This document shows, in pieces, positions 50,713-60,162 of a stretch of 64,000 bases of DNA (its first letter is position 1; the number at the start of each line of letters is the position of its first letter). Source of the DNA: Flavobacteriales bacterium (GTDB lineage Bacteria; Bacteroidota; Bacteroidia; Flavobacteriales_F; PHOS-HE28). The DNA is taken from assembly GCA_019638115.1 (NCBI GenBank), contig JAHBUK010000003.1, forward strand, positions 186,001 to 250,000, written 5' to 3'. The notes under the pieces were generated by a model. The model saw only the letters and a list, made by a program, of their open reading frames with translations, was not told the DNA's origin and made no database searches. The position numbers and the translations under genes were made by a program.

Positions 50713-51822
50713 ATGACAGCACGTGTCCTTATGGGAGTGACCCTTACCGCACTCTTACTCTCCAGCTGCCATGTGGGCCGCTTCTTCGTCTGGAACTTCG
50801 CTGATATCCGCGACCACAAGAAGTTCCCATCGCGCCCGCTGCCCGCTTCACCCGAGCCTTTCCAATTCGCCGTGGCCACGCAGGAGAAAGCCCCGAAGTA
50901 CAAGGAGGAGAATGGTAAGCAGATCCCATTCGACACCTGGTTGAAGGACCATAAGACCGTGGCCTTCCTCATCATCCGCCGCGACACCATCCTCTACGAG
51001 CGCTACTTCAAGGGCTACGATGCCGCGCACGTGCATCCCTCGTTCTCCATGGCCAAGAGCGTGGTGAGCATGCTCATCGGCACCGCCATCGCCGACGGCT
51101 TCATCCGCGATGTGCAGCAGCCGATCACCGACTTCATTCCTGAACTGAAGAAGAACGGCTTCGAGAAGGTCACCATCGAGCATGTGCTGCAGATGACCAG
51201 TGGCATCGACTTCACGGAGAGTTATGTGAACCCCTTCGGCACCGTGGCCAAGTTCTACTACGGTCGCGACCTCACGAAGTACACGCTGAAACTGAAGCTG
51301 AAAAAGGATCGGGTGCCCGGTGAGAAGTGGGAGTACGTGAGCGGCGATACGCAGTTGCTGGCTCTGCTTCTCACTCGTGCGCTGAAAGCCAAAGGCGATC
51401 AGCGCACGCTCACCCAATACCTCAGCGATCGCTTATGGACACCGCTGGGCATGGAGTACACCGCTTCGTGGAGCACCGACCGGAAGAAGGACGGCATCGA
51501 GAAGGCCTTTTGCTGCATCAATGCACCGGCGCGCGACTTCGCGAAGCTGGGCTCGCTTTACCTGAAGAAGGGCGCGTGGCGCGGCGAGCAGCTTGTACCA
51601 CGCCACTGGGTGGAGACCAGCACACGCAGCGGGGGCACCGTCAGCTTCTACCGCTACCAATGGTGGTTGCCCAGCAGCGAGGGCGACTTTCAGGCGAAGG
51701 GCATCCTGGGTCAATACATTTATGTGGACCCCAAGCGCGAGTTGGTAATGGTGCGCCTGGGCAGCGCGTACGGTGGTCTCGACTGGTCGAACGTTTTCCG
51801 TTCGATCGCCGTGAACTTTTAG
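50713..51822 (+). CDS. Serine hydrolase of the beta-lactamase/PBP superfamily
   Basis: This is a 369-residue lipoprotein. The signal RVLMGVTLTALLLSSCHVG is followed by the class C beta-lactamase fold. The SxxK motif is SMAK at residues 112-115 (HPSFSMAKSVVSMLIG). The YxN-like site is YVSGDTQ, and GGLDWSNVF lies near the end. The LQMTSGIDF segment is typical of these esterase/peptidase-like proteins. It may be a D-aminopeptidase or esterase rather than a true beta-lactamase. The 3' end overlaps the convergent lipoprotein gene by 4 bases. Confidence 0.87.
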   Translation: MTARVLMGVTLTALLLSSCHVGRFFVWNFADIRDHKKFPSRPLPASPEPFQFAVATQEKAPKYKEENGKQIPFDTWLKDHKTVAFLIIRRDTILYERYFKGYDAAHVHPSFSMAKSVVSMLIGTAIADGFIRDVQQPITDFIPELKKNGFEKVTIEHVLQMTSGIDFTESYVNPFGTVAKFYYGRDLTKYTLKLKLKKDRVPGEKWEYVSGDTQLLALLLTRALKAKGDQRTLTQYLSDRLWTPLGMEYTASWSTDRKKDGIEKAFCCINAPARDFAKLGSLYLKKGAWRGEQLVPRHWVETSTRSGGTVSFYRYQWWLPSSEGDFQAKGILGQYIYVDPKRELVMVRLGSAYGGLDWSNVFRSIAVNF

Positions 51823-52451
51823 AGCGCTGGATGCCAAACTCCTGCTGGAGGGTCCTCCCCCAGGTTCTCCTTCAGCAGTTCCAGCACGGCTTGGTCCGTG
51901 GCTTCGTTGGTGCTTCCCATTTTACCGAGCGCCTGCCGGGTCATGTCGAACAAGGAGGTGAGGTCGATCCGCCAGCCACCTTGCTCGCGTTTGAAGGTGA
52001 AGGTGGCGGGGGTGGGGAAGCCATACATCTTCAACGGTGCGCTTGCTTCGTCGCCAGTTACCGTAACTGTGCCCAGCGATAGCCCGTCCGGTCCATCGCT
52101 CGCCATCATGCCTTGGCTTGCAGAGCGTGCCAAAGCACCTTTGGCATCCAGGTCCCGGAGCTCTTCAACAGGAACTTGGGAGCGCATGCTCAACACAGTG
52201 AGCTTGTCCATCACATCAAGCCCGCTCACCGTGGCACTGTCCGCACTTCGTGCCAGTTGCAGCATCCGGTCAAAGTGGGCGAGGGTATTGCTGTCCACCA
52301 GGTCGGCAGCTTTTTCTCCTTCGCCGGCTTTCAGGGCGGCGAAATAGTCGTCGTAACACTTGTGGATGGCCGCCACATCGTCCTTGGGGCCATTGTCCGA
52401 ACAGGCCAGGAGAAGCAGTGGAAGCAGAATGGTGGGCACCGATGGTTTCAT
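51819..52451 (-). CDS. Lipoprotein of unknown function
   Basis: This is a 210-residue lipoprotein with signal PSVPTILLPLLLLACSDNG. The mature part begins with helices (VAAIHKCYDDYFAALKAGEGEKAADLVDSNTLAHFDRMLQL), resembling NTF2/SnoaL-like domains that occur in such lipoproteins. It continues with VTVTGDEASAPLKMYG and FTFKREQGGWRIDLTSLFDM, a strand pair typical of the same fold. It is divergent from the flavoprotein gene, 41 bases away. Confidence 0.7.
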   Translation of the reverse strand: MKPSVPTILLPLLLLACSDNGPKDDVAAIHKCYDDYFAALKAGEGEKAADLVDSNTLAHFDRMLQLARSADSATVSGLDVMDKLTVLSMRSQVPVEELRDLDAKGALARSASQGMMASDGPDGLSLGTVTVTGDEASAPLKMYGFPTPATFTFKREQGGWRIDLTSLFDMTRQALGKMGSTNEATDQAVLELLKENLGEDPPAGVWHPAL

Positions 52452-52480
52452 GCTCGCAAGATAGCGGCGCCCAAGGCATC

Positions 52481-52488
52481 TACCTTGG
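52481..52488 (+). promoter_or_regulatory. -7 promoter element (TACCTTGG)
   Basis: TAnnTT-G match ending 4 bases before the ATG at 52493. It supports that start and a leaderless transcript. Confidence 0.5.
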
Positions 52489-52492
52489 CGCC

Positions 52493-53668
52493 ATGGAGAA
52501 GGTGGCGATCGTGGGTGGCGGTGCTGCAGGGCTCATGGCAGCGCTGGAGCTTTCGGCACATGGCAAGGTGGACCTCTACGAAGGGGGACGCACCCTTGGG
52601 CGCAAATTCCTGGTGGCCGGAGAGGGCGGACTGAACATCACCAACAGTGCCCAAGGTGAAGAGCTGCTGAAGCACTACTCTCCGCCGGGCTTCCTGGAGG
52701 AGGCTTTGAACTACTTCGGATCCGGTGAGCTTCGCGAATGGTTGTCGGCACTTGGTATTCCCACTTTCGTAGGCAGCAGTGGCAGGGTCTTTCCGGAGCG
52801 CGGTATCAAACCGGCCGAGGTGTTGAAGGCGATCACCGCTGCGCTCAAGAGCAAGGGTGTTCGCATCCATACGGAGCATCGCTTCGTGGGCTTCGATGAA
52901 CAGTCACGACCGATCATCGAACACGCCGGAGAGCGAACCGTGATCACCGCTACTCCGGTGCTCTTTGCACTGGGCGGCGCTTCCTGGCCGAAGACCGGAT
53001 CCACAGGTGAATGGGCGGAACACTTCAACGCAATCGGTGTCGATACGCTTCCTTTCCGTTCCAGCAATTGTGGGGTGGAGGTGGAGCTGCCACAAGCCAT
53101 GCTGGTGCATGCCGGCAAGCCCTTGAAGAACATCGCGGTGCGCTGTGGTGAGCGTTCCGTACGTGGTGAGGCCACCATTACCGAACAGGGCATTGAAGGC
53201 AATGCCATCTATCCCATCATACCAGTACTTCGCTCTGCTTTGGAGGAGGAAGGGAAGGCCGATCTCATCATCGACCTGAAACCGGACCTGAGCGAAGAAC
53301 AGATAGAGCGGAAGCTACAAGATGCCGCATGGAAGGAGCGCATGGCCGCGTTGCGTTTGGATCGTCCTTCGGTTGCCCTGCTGAAGGCGTTCACGCCCTT
53401 GATGCGCTACATCGATGGCAGCACCCTGGCGCATGACGTGAAGCATGTGCACGTGCCGGTCGTGGGCTTGCGTCCGTTGGAAGAGGCCATCAGCACCGTG
53501 GGAGGCATCGCCATGGATGAGGTTTCCGCCGATCTCTCCTTGAAGAAGCATCCGCATCTCTTCGTGGCCGGCGAGATGCTTGATTGGGATGCTCCCACCG
53601 GTGGTTTCCTTTTGCAGGGAGCGCTCAGCACGGGCCGCTGGGCGGCCAAACACATGGCGCAACGCTAA
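52493..53668 (+). CDS. HI0933/TIGR03862-type flavoprotein
   Basis: This 391-residue FAD protein belongs to the BaiN/HI0933-like group. The N-terminal dinucleotide fold is VAIVGGGAAGLMAALELSAHG. LGRKFLVAGEGGLNITNS corresponds to the GRKxxxSGGGRCNxTN family motif in the TIGR03862 variant. The C-terminal FAD motif is LFVAGEMLDWDAPTGGFLLQGALSTGRWAA. Related proteins are oxidoreductases of uncertain substrate. ATG 52493 is placed by the -7 element. It overlaps the radA stop by 4 bases in convergent orientation. Confidence 0.9.
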   Translation: MEKVAIVGGGAAGLMAALELSAHGKVDLYEGGRTLGRKFLVAGEGGLNITNSAQGEELLKHYSPPGFLEEALNYFGSGELREWLSALGIPTFVGSSGRVFPERGIKPAEVLKAITAALKSKGVRIHTEHRFVGFDEQSRPIIEHAGERTVITATPVLFALGGASWPKTGSTGEWAEHFNAIGVDTLPFRSSNCGVEVELPQAMLVHAGKPLKNIAVRCGERSVRGEATITEQGIEGNAIYPIIPVLRSALEEEGKADLIIDLKPDLSEEQIERKLQDAAWKERMAALRLDRPSVALLKAFTPLMRYIDGSTLAHDVKHVHVPVVGLRPLEEAISTVGGIAMDEVSADLSLKKHPHLFVAGEMLDWDAPTGGFLLQGALSTGRWAAKHMAQR

Positions 53669-55083
53669 CCGAACAAGTGCCCCAGCACCTCGTTCACCTG
53701 CCCCACTTGTACCAGTTCGATGCCCTTCACGGGGCCTATCCCCTTGGTACCTTGGGGTAGGAAGATGCGTGCGAAGCCCAGTTTGGCGGCCTCGGCTATC
53801 CGTTGCTCCGTGCGCGTAACCGGACGTACCTCGCCGGAAAGGCCCACCTCGCCGCAGAACACGGTGTCCATGGGAATGGCGATGTCGGCATTGCTGCTGA
53901 GCACGGCGCACACCACCGCCAGGTCGATGGCAGGCTCTTCCACGCGGAAGCCGCCAGCCAGGTTGAGGAACACATCCTTCTGCCCCAGGCGGAAGCCGCA
54001 GCGTTTTTCGAGCACTGCCAGCAGCATGTTCATGCGTCGCAGGTCGAAACCGGTGGCACTGCGTTGCGGGGTGCCATAGACGGCGCTGCTCACCAAGGCC
54101 TGCACCTCGATCAGCAGTGGGCGTTGGCCCTCCAGCGTGGCGCTGACCGCTACACCGCTCGGGCGCTCACGACGGTCTCCCAACAGCACCTGGCTGGGGT
54201 CCTCAACAGCGCTAAGACCCGTGCCCTGCATTTCGTAGATGCCCAGTTCGTTGGTGCTTCCGAATCGGTTCTTCAAGGGGCGCAGCAGGCGGTAGGCGTG
54301 ATCACGATCGCCCTCGAACTGCAGCACGCAGTCCACCATGTGCTCCAACACCTTGGGTCCGGCAATGAATCCATCCTTGGTGATGTGGCCGATGAGCACG
54401 AAGGGAATGTCGCTCGCCTTGGCGAAACGCATCAGCTCTGCGGTGCATTCGCGCACCTGGCCCACACTGCCCGGGCTCGCTTCCAACGACGCCGTATGCA
54501 AGGTCTGCACGCTGTCGATCACCACCAGGCCGGGCTGCAGTGCTTCGATGTGCTTGAAGATGTTCTGGGTATTCGTTTCGGTAAGCACGTAACAATTCGC
54601 GGGTGATGTGGCGATCGGCGAGTCAGGTGCATTACTCGCCACTCGCCACTCACTACTCGCCACTTGCAAGCGCTCAGCGCGCATCTTCACTTGGTGCTCG
54701 CTCTCCTCTCCGGAAACGTACAGCGTCTTGAGGTGTGGGTTCCGTAATGCGGTCTGCAGCAGCAGGGTGCTCTTGCCGATACCGGGTTCACCACCGATCA
54801 GCGTGATGCTACCGGGTACCAGGCCACCACCGAGCACGCGTGCCAATTCGCCATCGTTCAGTGCGATGCGGGGGCCATCCTGCACGGGTATCGCATCAAT
54901 GGCGATGGGCTTGGGCGTACGGCTCCGAACGCTTTCGGGCGTGCCGCGCTTTTCCTGCACGCGGTCCATCACCTCCTCCACAAGGGTGTTCCACTCCTTG
55001 CATTGGCTGCACTGACCCAACCATTGCGCATGGCTGGTGCCACAGCTCTGGCACACGAACTTGGAGCGGACCTTAGCGGCCAT
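53665..55083 (-). CDS. radA: DNA repair protein RadA with an extra internal peptide
   Basis: This 472-residue branch-migration ATPase acts with RecA in recombinational repair. The zinc finger is CQSCG...CSQC (residues 11-28). Walker A is [10 protein letters not shown] (97-106). The RadA-specific KNRFGS motif is in [18 protein letters not shown]. The C-terminal Lon-like part has [16 protein letters not shown]. Between RAERLQ and NCYVLTETN there is an extra segment of about 22 residues (about 141-163, [13 protein letters not shown] onward) that other RadA proteins lack. It is encoded by a tandem 7-mer repeat. The start overlaps rfaE2 by 11 bases. Confidence 0.94.
   Translation of the reverse strand: MAAKVRSKFVCQSCGTSHAQWLGQCSQCKEWNTLVEEVMDRVQEKRGTPESVRSRTPKPIAIDAIPVQDGPRIALNDGELARVLGGGLVPGSITLIGGEPGIGKSTLLLQTALRNPHLKTLYVSGEESEHQVKMRAERLQVASSEWRVASNAPDSPIATSPANCYVLTETNTQNIFKHIEALQPGLVVIDSVQTLHTASLEASPGSVGQVRECTAELMRFAKASDIPFVLIGHITKDGFIAGPKVLEHMVDCVLQFEGDRDHAYRLLRPLKNRFGSTNELGIYEMQGTGLSAVEDPSQVLLGDRRERPSGVAVSATLEGQRPLLIEVQALVSSAVYGTPQRSATGFDLRRMNMLLAVLEKRCGFRLGQKDVFLNLAGGFRVEEPAIDLAVVCAVLSSNADIAIPMDTVFCGEVGLSGEVRPVTRTEQRIAEAAKLGFARIFLPQGTKGIGPVKGIELVQVGQVNEVLGHLFG
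54634..54668 (-). repeat. Five 7-mers inside the radA reading frame
   Basis: On the plus strand the block reads ACTCGCC, ACTCGCC, ACTCACT, ACTCGCC, ACTTGCA. On the coding strand this is GGCGAGT-type heptamers, encoding [11 protein letters not shown]. It has the same heptamer layout as 5592-5619. It is 35 bases long, so flanking bases must complete the in-frame insertion. Confidence 0.75.
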
Positions 55084-55576
55084 CGCGGATGCGGTCCACC
55101 AACCCGGTGGTGGAATAACCATCCACCAACTTCAGACTGCGCACCTCGCCACCGCGGGCCTTCACCACCTCGGCGCCCACGATCTTGTCCTCGGTGTAGT
55201 CACCTCCCTTCACCAGCACATCGGGACCGATGGCTTGGATGAGTTCCAGTGGCGTATCCTGGTCGAAGAGCACCACGGCGTCCACCAAACGCAGCGCGGC
55301 AAGCACCTTGGCACGGCTGTCCTGGTCGTTGTAGGGTCGGCCGTCCCCTTTGCCCAGGCGGCGCACGCTGTCGTCGGTGTTCAGTCCGATCACCAGCCGG
55401 TCGCCCAGGGCAGCGGCTTCCTGTAGGTATTCCACGTGCCCCCGGTGCAAGATGTCGAAGCAGCCGTTGGTGAACACGATACGGTCCCCCTTCATGCGCC
55501 AGATATTGCATAGGCGCTGCACCTGCACGAGGTCCACCACACGTTTGTCCAAAGGGGTGCTCACTTCCGTGGTCAT
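55073..55576 (-). CDS. rfaE2: D-beta-D-heptose 1-phosphate adenylyltransferase
   Basis: This 167-residue nucleotidyltransferase makes ADP-heptose for lipopolysaccharide. It corresponds to the second domain of E. coli HldE, as a stand-alone protein. The HxGH motif is HRGH (residues 44-47) in [38 protein letters not shown] and [25 protein letters not shown] are typical. ATG 55576 overlaps the flippase stop (ATGA). Its stop lies inside the start of radA, so the three genes are tightly coupled. Confidence 0.9.
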   Translation of the reverse strand: MTTEVSTPLDKRVVDLVQVQRLCNIWRMKGDRIVFTNGCFDILHRGHVEYLQEAAALGDRLVIGLNTDDSVRRLGKGDGRPYNDQDSRAKVLAALRLVDAVVLFDQDTPLELIQAIGPDVLVKGGDYTEDKIVGAEVVKARGGEVRSLKLVDGYSTTGLVDRIRDGR

Positions 55577-56604
55577 ACTGCTTGGGGTTTTCCCGAACGG
55601 GAGATCAAAAGTAGGGACAGGCCACCAACGACGATGGTCATCAGCGTTTGTGCCACCCAGATGAGCCAGCCCATGGCCAGTGCATCCGGTCGGAGCAGCC
55701 CGGCGCCTTCGGGGGCGGGCATGTAGACACTGACGATCAGTGCCACGAAGGCCGGATAGACGCCGATGCCGCCCTGCACCAGCACGATGCCCACGGAGCC
55801 CGCGATGAAGCCGGCCATCACACCTGCGAACGGCACTGCCTGTGTGCCCGGCAAGGCCAGGAATCCCACCCAGAACATGGCGATGTACAATACCCAGATC
55901 AGCACTGTGTGGAACAGGAAAGCGGTCTTGTGCGGGGTGCGGAAAATGGCGGCCACGCCCTCGTAGAAGCCGCGGACGGTCTGTTTCAAGCGGCCCCGCA
56001 GGGCGGGGCGGGTGAGCAGCAGGTAGACTCCCGTAATAATGGCCATGAGGATGACGATGATCACCACGATGGACCACCAGGGCCAACCGGTGGCAGCCTC
56101 CGCGGGGTCACCTTGTCCTGCGCGGAAGGCCGCGATGCGGTCCTGGAACAGGTCGAGTTTGTCCAGTTGGAGCAAAACGGTAAGGGCAGCGATGCCCAGC
56201 AGCATCCCCATGTCCACGGCCCGCTCGCCGAGAATGGTGCCGAAGCCCTTCTCAAAGGGTACCTGCTCCATACGCCCCAGCATCACGGCGCGGCTCACCT
56301 CACCGGCACGTTGGATGAGCAGGTTCATGAAATAGCCGCTCATCACGGCATTGAATGCGTTCCAGAAGCTCACCCGGTGGCCCAGCGGCGAAAGCAGATA
56401 GCGCCAACGCCAGGCGCGGCTTATGTGGCTGGCCAGGCTTAGCACGATGCTCAGGCCAAGCCACCACCAATTCGCTTCGCGGAAGGCCGTGAAGAGCTCG
56501 GCGCGTTGCCCCTCATCCAGCTGCCGGTAGAAGTACAGGACGAGCCAGATCCCCAAGGCTATGGGGATGGCCATGCGCAGCCCACTGATCAGGGCCTTAC
56601 GCAT
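55573..56604 (-). CDS. YbhN/AglD-family integral membrane protein
   Basis: This is a 343-residue protein with eight or so membrane segments. It matches the lysylphosphatidylglycerol synthetase/flippase-like family: [64 protein letters not shown] and a late [20 protein letters not shown]. The RAGEVSRA segment is the most conserved signature. It may move lipid-linked precursors. It follows panD by 4 bases and overlaps rfaE2 by 4. Confidence 0.87.
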   Translation of the reverse strand: MRKALISGLRMAIPIALGIWLVLYFYRQLDEGQRAELFTAFREANWWWLGLSIVLSLASHISRAWRWRYLLSPLGHRVSFWNAFNAVMSGYFMNLLIQRAGEVSRAVMLGRMEQVPFEKGFGTILGERAVDMGMLLGIAALTVLLQLDKLDLFQDRIAAFRAGQGDPAEAATGWPWWSIVVIIVILMAIITGVYLLLTRPALRGRLKQTVRGFYEGVAAIFRTPHKTAFLFHTVLIWVLYIAMFWVGFLALPGTQAVPFAGVMAGFIAGSVGIVLVQGGIGVYPAFVALIVSVYMPAPEGAGLLRPDALAMGWLIWVAQTLMTIVVGGLSLLLISRSGKPQAV

Positions 56605-56608
56605 TGGC

Positions 56609-56968
56609 TCAGGCTTTCAGTTTGTTCGTTACCTCGTCCGGGAAGACGATGGTCGGCTTGAAGGTGCGTGCTTCCTCCAAGGGCATGTGACCGTAGGCGA
56701 TAACGATCACGATGTCGCCCACCTGCGCCTTGCGGGCAGCGGGCCCATTGAGGCTTACGATGCCGGACCCGCGTTCACCCTTGATGATGTAGGTCTCCAG
56801 ACGCTCGCCGTTGTTGATGTTCACCACCTGCACCTTTTCACCTTCCAGCAGGCCTGCCGCGTCCAGCAGATCCTCGTCGATCTGGATGCTGCCCACATAG
56901 TTCAGTGCCGCCTGGGTGATGGACACCCGGTGGATCTTGGCACGCATTACGTCGATGGAGATGGGCAT
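56609..56968 (-). CDS. panD: Aspartate 1-decarboxylase
   Basis: This enzyme makes beta-alanine for pantothenate. The 119-residue proenzyme self-cleaves between Gly26 and Ser27 ([10 protein letters not shown]) to form the pyruvoyl group. [20 protein letters not shown] is the usual N-terminus, and [21 protein letters not shown] follows. ATG 56968 is used in place of a start 8 codons upstream. It lies 55 bases downstream of panC. Confidence 0.96.
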   Translation of the reverse strand: MPISIDVMRAKIHRVSITQAALNYVGSIQIDEDLLDAAGLLEGEKVQVVNINNGERLETYIIKGERGSGIVSLNGPAARKAQVGDIVIVIAYGHMPLEEARTFKPTIVFPDEVTNKLKA

Positions 56969-57023
56969 GTGCTGGACGGAAAGGGGTCGCAAAATTAGCT
57001 TCCCTTCCGGAACTGGGCGTGGG

Positions 57024-57869
57024 TCAAGCTTCCAAGGTCAGGTTGTCGATGAGCCTTACCGGTCCCACTTGGGCGGCGATCAGTGCCACGGCACGACGGC
57101 GCACCCCCCATTCGGTGATCGGTTCCAAGCTGTCCTCATCCACGATGCCGATGTGGTCGGGGGCCACGATGGACGACCGGGCCAGCATTCCGGACATGGC
57201 GTCCAGGACCTCTTGCACCGGCGCCCGGAAGGCAAGCTCGCCGGCCATCCGGAGCGCCATGTGGAGGATGGTGGCCTCGGCGCGCTCGGCGTCGGAGAGG
57301 CGGGCATTCCGTGAACTGAGCGCCAGACCGTCGGGGTCGCGCACGGTGGCGCAGGGTACGATGTGTTCCGGCCAGCGCAGGCTGCGCGCAACATGCCGGA
57401 TGATGGCCAACTGTTGCCGGTCCTTCTCACCGAAATAGGCCGCATCGGGTCGCACATAGTGGAATAGCCGTTCCACCACGTTGACCACCCCTTGGAAATG
57501 GCCCGGGCGGGATGGTCCTTCCCAGAAACGGTCCAAGCCACCCAGGTCATACTGGCGTGGTTGGTGGTTGGCATAGATGCCTGTTTCGGAGGGCATGAAC
57601 AGGGCGGAACAACCCAGCCCGGAGAGCAATGCCACATCGGCTTCCAGGGTGCGCGGGTAGTTCCGCAGGTCTGTTGGGTCGTTGAATTGCAGGGGGTTGA
57701 CGAAGATGCTGCAGGCCACCGCGCCATGATCCAGCAGGGCACGCTCCACCAGGGCCGCATGACCGGCGTGCAGGGCTCCCATGGTGGGGACGAAGCCCAC
57801 GCTCTGCCCGTTTCTGCGGGCATTGGCGCTCCAGCCTGCCATGGCCTCGGGGGCTGTTAGGATCTCCAC
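57024..57869 (-). CDS. panC: Pantoate-beta-alanine ligase
   Basis: This enzyme joins pantoate and beta-alanine using ATP. The 281 residues carry the HIGH-like motif HAGH (34-37) in [19 protein letters not shown], the [19 protein letters not shown] motif and the [13 protein letters not shown] segment. The start is a GTG at 57869, just before the conserved first strand. It is divergent from the GT5-domain gene, as in other Bacteroidota, and heads panC-panD-ybhN-rfaE2-radA. Confidence 0.95.
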   Translation of the reverse strand: MEILTAPEAMAGWSANARRNGQSVGFVPTMGALHAGHAALVERALLDHGAVACSIFVNPLQFNDPTDLRNYPRTLEADVALLSGLGCSALFMPSETGIYANHQPRQYDLGGLDRFWEGPSRPGHFQGVVNVVERLFHYVRPDAAYFGEKDRQQLAIIRHVARSLRWPEHIVPCATVRDPDGLALSSRNARLSDAERAEATILHMALRMAGELAFRAPVQEVLDAMSGMLARSSIVAPDHIGIVDEDSLEPITEWGVRRRAVALIAAQVGPVRLIDNLTLEA

Positions 57870-57921
57870 GTCCGGTGCGGGTTTGGCGTGGTCGGATGGG
57901 TGTCCATCAAGGGGGGCTTTG

Positions 57922-57953
57922 TTGATGTTCCGGCCAAAAGTCTATATTTTTGT
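57922..57953 (+). promoter_or_regulatory. Promoter of the GT5/DUF4270/glmS cluster
   Basis: TATTTTTG at 57946-57953 matches TAnnTTTG. A TTG at 57922-57924 lies 21 bases upstream. The start codon is 23 bases downstream. Confidence 0.65.
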
Positions 57954-57976
57954 ACCCGAATCCCCCACTCCACATC

Positions 57977-58804
57977 ATGAGTTTGAAGAACGCGAAGGTC
58001 CTGACCATTTCCCAATCCATCCACCCTTTCATGGATGGTCCCGAGGAGATGGCGAAGGTCGCACGCCAACTGCCCCAGGGTATCCTGGAGCAAGGCAATG
58101 AGATCCGGGTGTTCATGCCGAAGTTCGGCTGCATCAACGAACGCAGGCACCAGCTGCACGAGGTGATCCGCCTCAGCGGGATGAACCTCATCATCAACGA
58201 TACGGACCATGCCCTTCTGATCAAGGTGGCCAGCGTGCCCAGCGCGCGCATGCAGGTGTACTTCATCGACAACGAGGAGTATTTCAAGCGCAAGTCCGAT
58301 ACCCATTGCACGGAAGGGGAGTTCCACGCCGACAACGACGAGCGTGCCCTCTTTTTCGGTCGCGGGGTGCTGGAGACCGTTCGGAAATTGGGCTGGGTGC
58401 CGGACATCATCCACTGCCATGGCTGGATGACCGCCTTCGTGCCCCTGTACGTGAAGCACCAGTTCGCTGACGACCCGCACTTCGAGAATGCCAAGCTGGT
58501 ATACAGTGTGTACGACCAGCCTTCCGAAGCCTTGGACAAGAACCTGGTGAAGAAACTGACCATGGAAGGTTTCGACAAGGACCTGCTGAAAGGCCTGGCG
58601 AAGCCCACCACGGATGAACTTCAGAAGTTCGCCATGGGGCTCAGCGATGGCGTGGTGAAGGCCAGTGCCAAACTGAGCAAGGGGCTGGAGACCGCCGTCA
58701 AGGGTTATGAGCGCTCCGTGCTATTGAGCCACGGCGCCGAAGGCGACATGGTGCAGGCGCACGCCGACTTCTACCATGGCGTGTTGGAGGAGGCACTCGT
58801 TTAA
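57977..58804 (+). CDS. Glycogen/starch synthase catalytic-domain-like protein (GT5 N-terminal domain)
   Basis: This 275-residue protein contains the N-terminal half of a GT5 glycogen synthase: ISQSIHPFMDGPEEMAKVARQLPQGILEQGNEIRVFMPKFG, ERALFFGRGVLETVRKLGWVPDIIHCHGWMTAFVPLY. The C-terminal nucleotide-binding domain is absent, so it cannot be a complete glycogen synthase by itself. Bacteroidota commonly encode this short form in the order panC/GT5/DUF4270/glmS. The usual KTGGLADV acceptor motif is replaced by DGPEEMAKV. Confidence 0.87.
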   Translation: MSLKNAKVLTISQSIHPFMDGPEEMAKVARQLPQGILEQGNEIRVFMPKFGCINERRHQLHEVIRLSGMNLIINDTDHALLIKVASVPSARMQVYFIDNEEYFKRKSDTHCTEGEFHADNDERALFFGRGVLETVRKLGWVPDIIHCHGWMTAFVPLYVKHQFADDPHFENAKLVYSVYDQPSEALDKNLVKKLTMEGFDKDLLKGLAKPTTDELQKFAMGLSDGVVKASAKLSKGLETAVKGYERSVLLSHGAEGDMVQAHADFYHGVLEEALV

Positions 58805-58820
58805 GGTGTTCGCTTCCTAC

Positions 58821-60155
58821 ATGGCCGGCGCCTTCCGCTCGTTGTTGCCCCTCGCCACCATGATGGCGTTGGTATTGTCCGTTGGCTGCAAAAAGCCCGA
58901 ACAAGACCTTGGTCTGGAATTGCTTCCCGTGGATGCCTTGGGTGTGCAGGTGGACACTGCGGCCCTGCATGCGTATGTGATCGCTGATTCCAACATCCGC
59001 ACCAGCGGGCTTACCCGCAACCTGGTGGGTTCCTATCTGGACCCTCATTTCGGATCGGTGCGCGCTGGCATTGTCACCCAGGTAAGGCTCAGTTCCAACA
59101 TTCCATTGGGTCAGGACAACTCCGGCCTTGTGGCGGACAGCCTGGTGCTTGCCCTTGCTTTCGATGGCATCAATTACGCCTACGGGGACCTATCCGGACA
59201 GGTCTTCCAGGTGTATGAGCTTTCCGAGAGCCTTTCCTTGGATTCGGTCTACCGCAGCGACCGCATCCCGGATTTCCATCCGGAGGATCAGGTGGCCGTG
59301 CGTGGCGGGCGCTTGGTGCCCCAGCCGCTGCGCAATGTGGTCATCGGCGGCGACAGCCTTCAGCCGCAACTCCGGATAAAGCTTGGGCGGGATCTTGCTC
59401 AGCGCTTGCTGAATGCCTTCGGTACTTCCGACCTCGTCGACAACGCCGCCTTTCTGGAGTTCTTCAAGGGCTTGTACATCAAGGTCGATAATGGGCAACA
59501 GCTCCCCTTCCAACAAGGTCTCCTCTATTTCAACCTGACCAACGCGGCCAGCAAAATGGTGCTGTATTACCGGGATACGACTACCGATCCCGTGGAATCC
59601 CGCGTCTTCGACTTCGTGATCAACCAGAGCTGCGTGCGCTACACGGTGGTTGAGCACGAGCATCAAGCAGCGCTCTACCCGTACCTGCCAACGCTTCTTG
59701 CCGATACCAGCCTGGCCGCTACAGCTACGTACGTGCAAGCTTTGGGTGGTTTGCGCACGGTGGTCCGCTTCCCGGACATCATGCGCTATGATTCAGCGGG
59801 CCTCGTGCTGGCCAAAGCGGAGCTCATCATGCCCCTTTCAGGAACGTACGACCCATTTCTGCCTCCTCCAGCGCAGCTCTTTCTATTCAGAAAGGACGAT
59901 GCAGGTGCTGATGCCTTTCTGCCGGACCAATTGGCCGGGCTGGGCGTGATCGATGGCAATTTCAGACCCACGGAACAGGCTTATCGCTTCAACATAACCC
60001 GCTATGTGCAGGGCGTGTTGAACGGCAGCCTGCCGAACAACGGGTTGGAGCTGGTGCCAGCAAGCAACGGCATTACGGCCAACCGCGTTATGTTGACCGG
60101 TCCGGCAAGTGCGGAGAAGCCCATGCGTTTGAGGCTTACTTTTACCACATACTGA
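58821..60155 (+). CDS. DUF4270-family lipoprotein
   Basis: This is a 444-residue lipoprotein with signal RSLLPLATMMALVLSVGCKKPE. The DLGLELLPVDALGVQVDT opening and VRTSGLTRNLVGSYLDPHFGSVRAGIVTQVRLS-like segment (here NIRTSGLTRN) are signatures of DUF4270. Mature domains are strand-rich, ending MLTGPASAEKPMRLRLTFTTY. It starts 17 bases after the GT5 gene and is followed after 7 bases by glmS, the conserved order in the phylum. Function is unknown. Confidence 0.88.
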   Translation: MAGAFRSLLPLATMMALVLSVGCKKPEQDLGLELLPVDALGVQVDTAALHAYVIADSNIRTSGLTRNLVGSYLDPHFGSVRAGIVTQVRLSSNIPLGQDNSGLVADSLVLALAFDGINYAYGDLSGQVFQVYELSESLSLDSVYRSDRIPDFHPEDQVAVRGGRLVPQPLRNVVIGGDSLQPQLRIKLGRDLAQRLLNAFGTSDLVDNAAFLEFFKGLYIKVDNGQQLPFQQGLLYFNLTNAASKMVLYYRDTTTDPVESRVFDFVINQSCVRYTVVEHEHQAALYPYLPTLLADTSLAATATYVQALGGLRTVVRFPDIMRYDSAGLVLAKAELIMPLSGTYDPFLPPPAQLFLFRKDDAGADAFLPDQLAGLGVIDGNFRPTEQAYRFNITRYVQGVLNGSLPNNGLELVPASNGITANRVMLTGPASAEKPMRLRLTFTTY

Positions 60156-60162
60156 AACGAGC

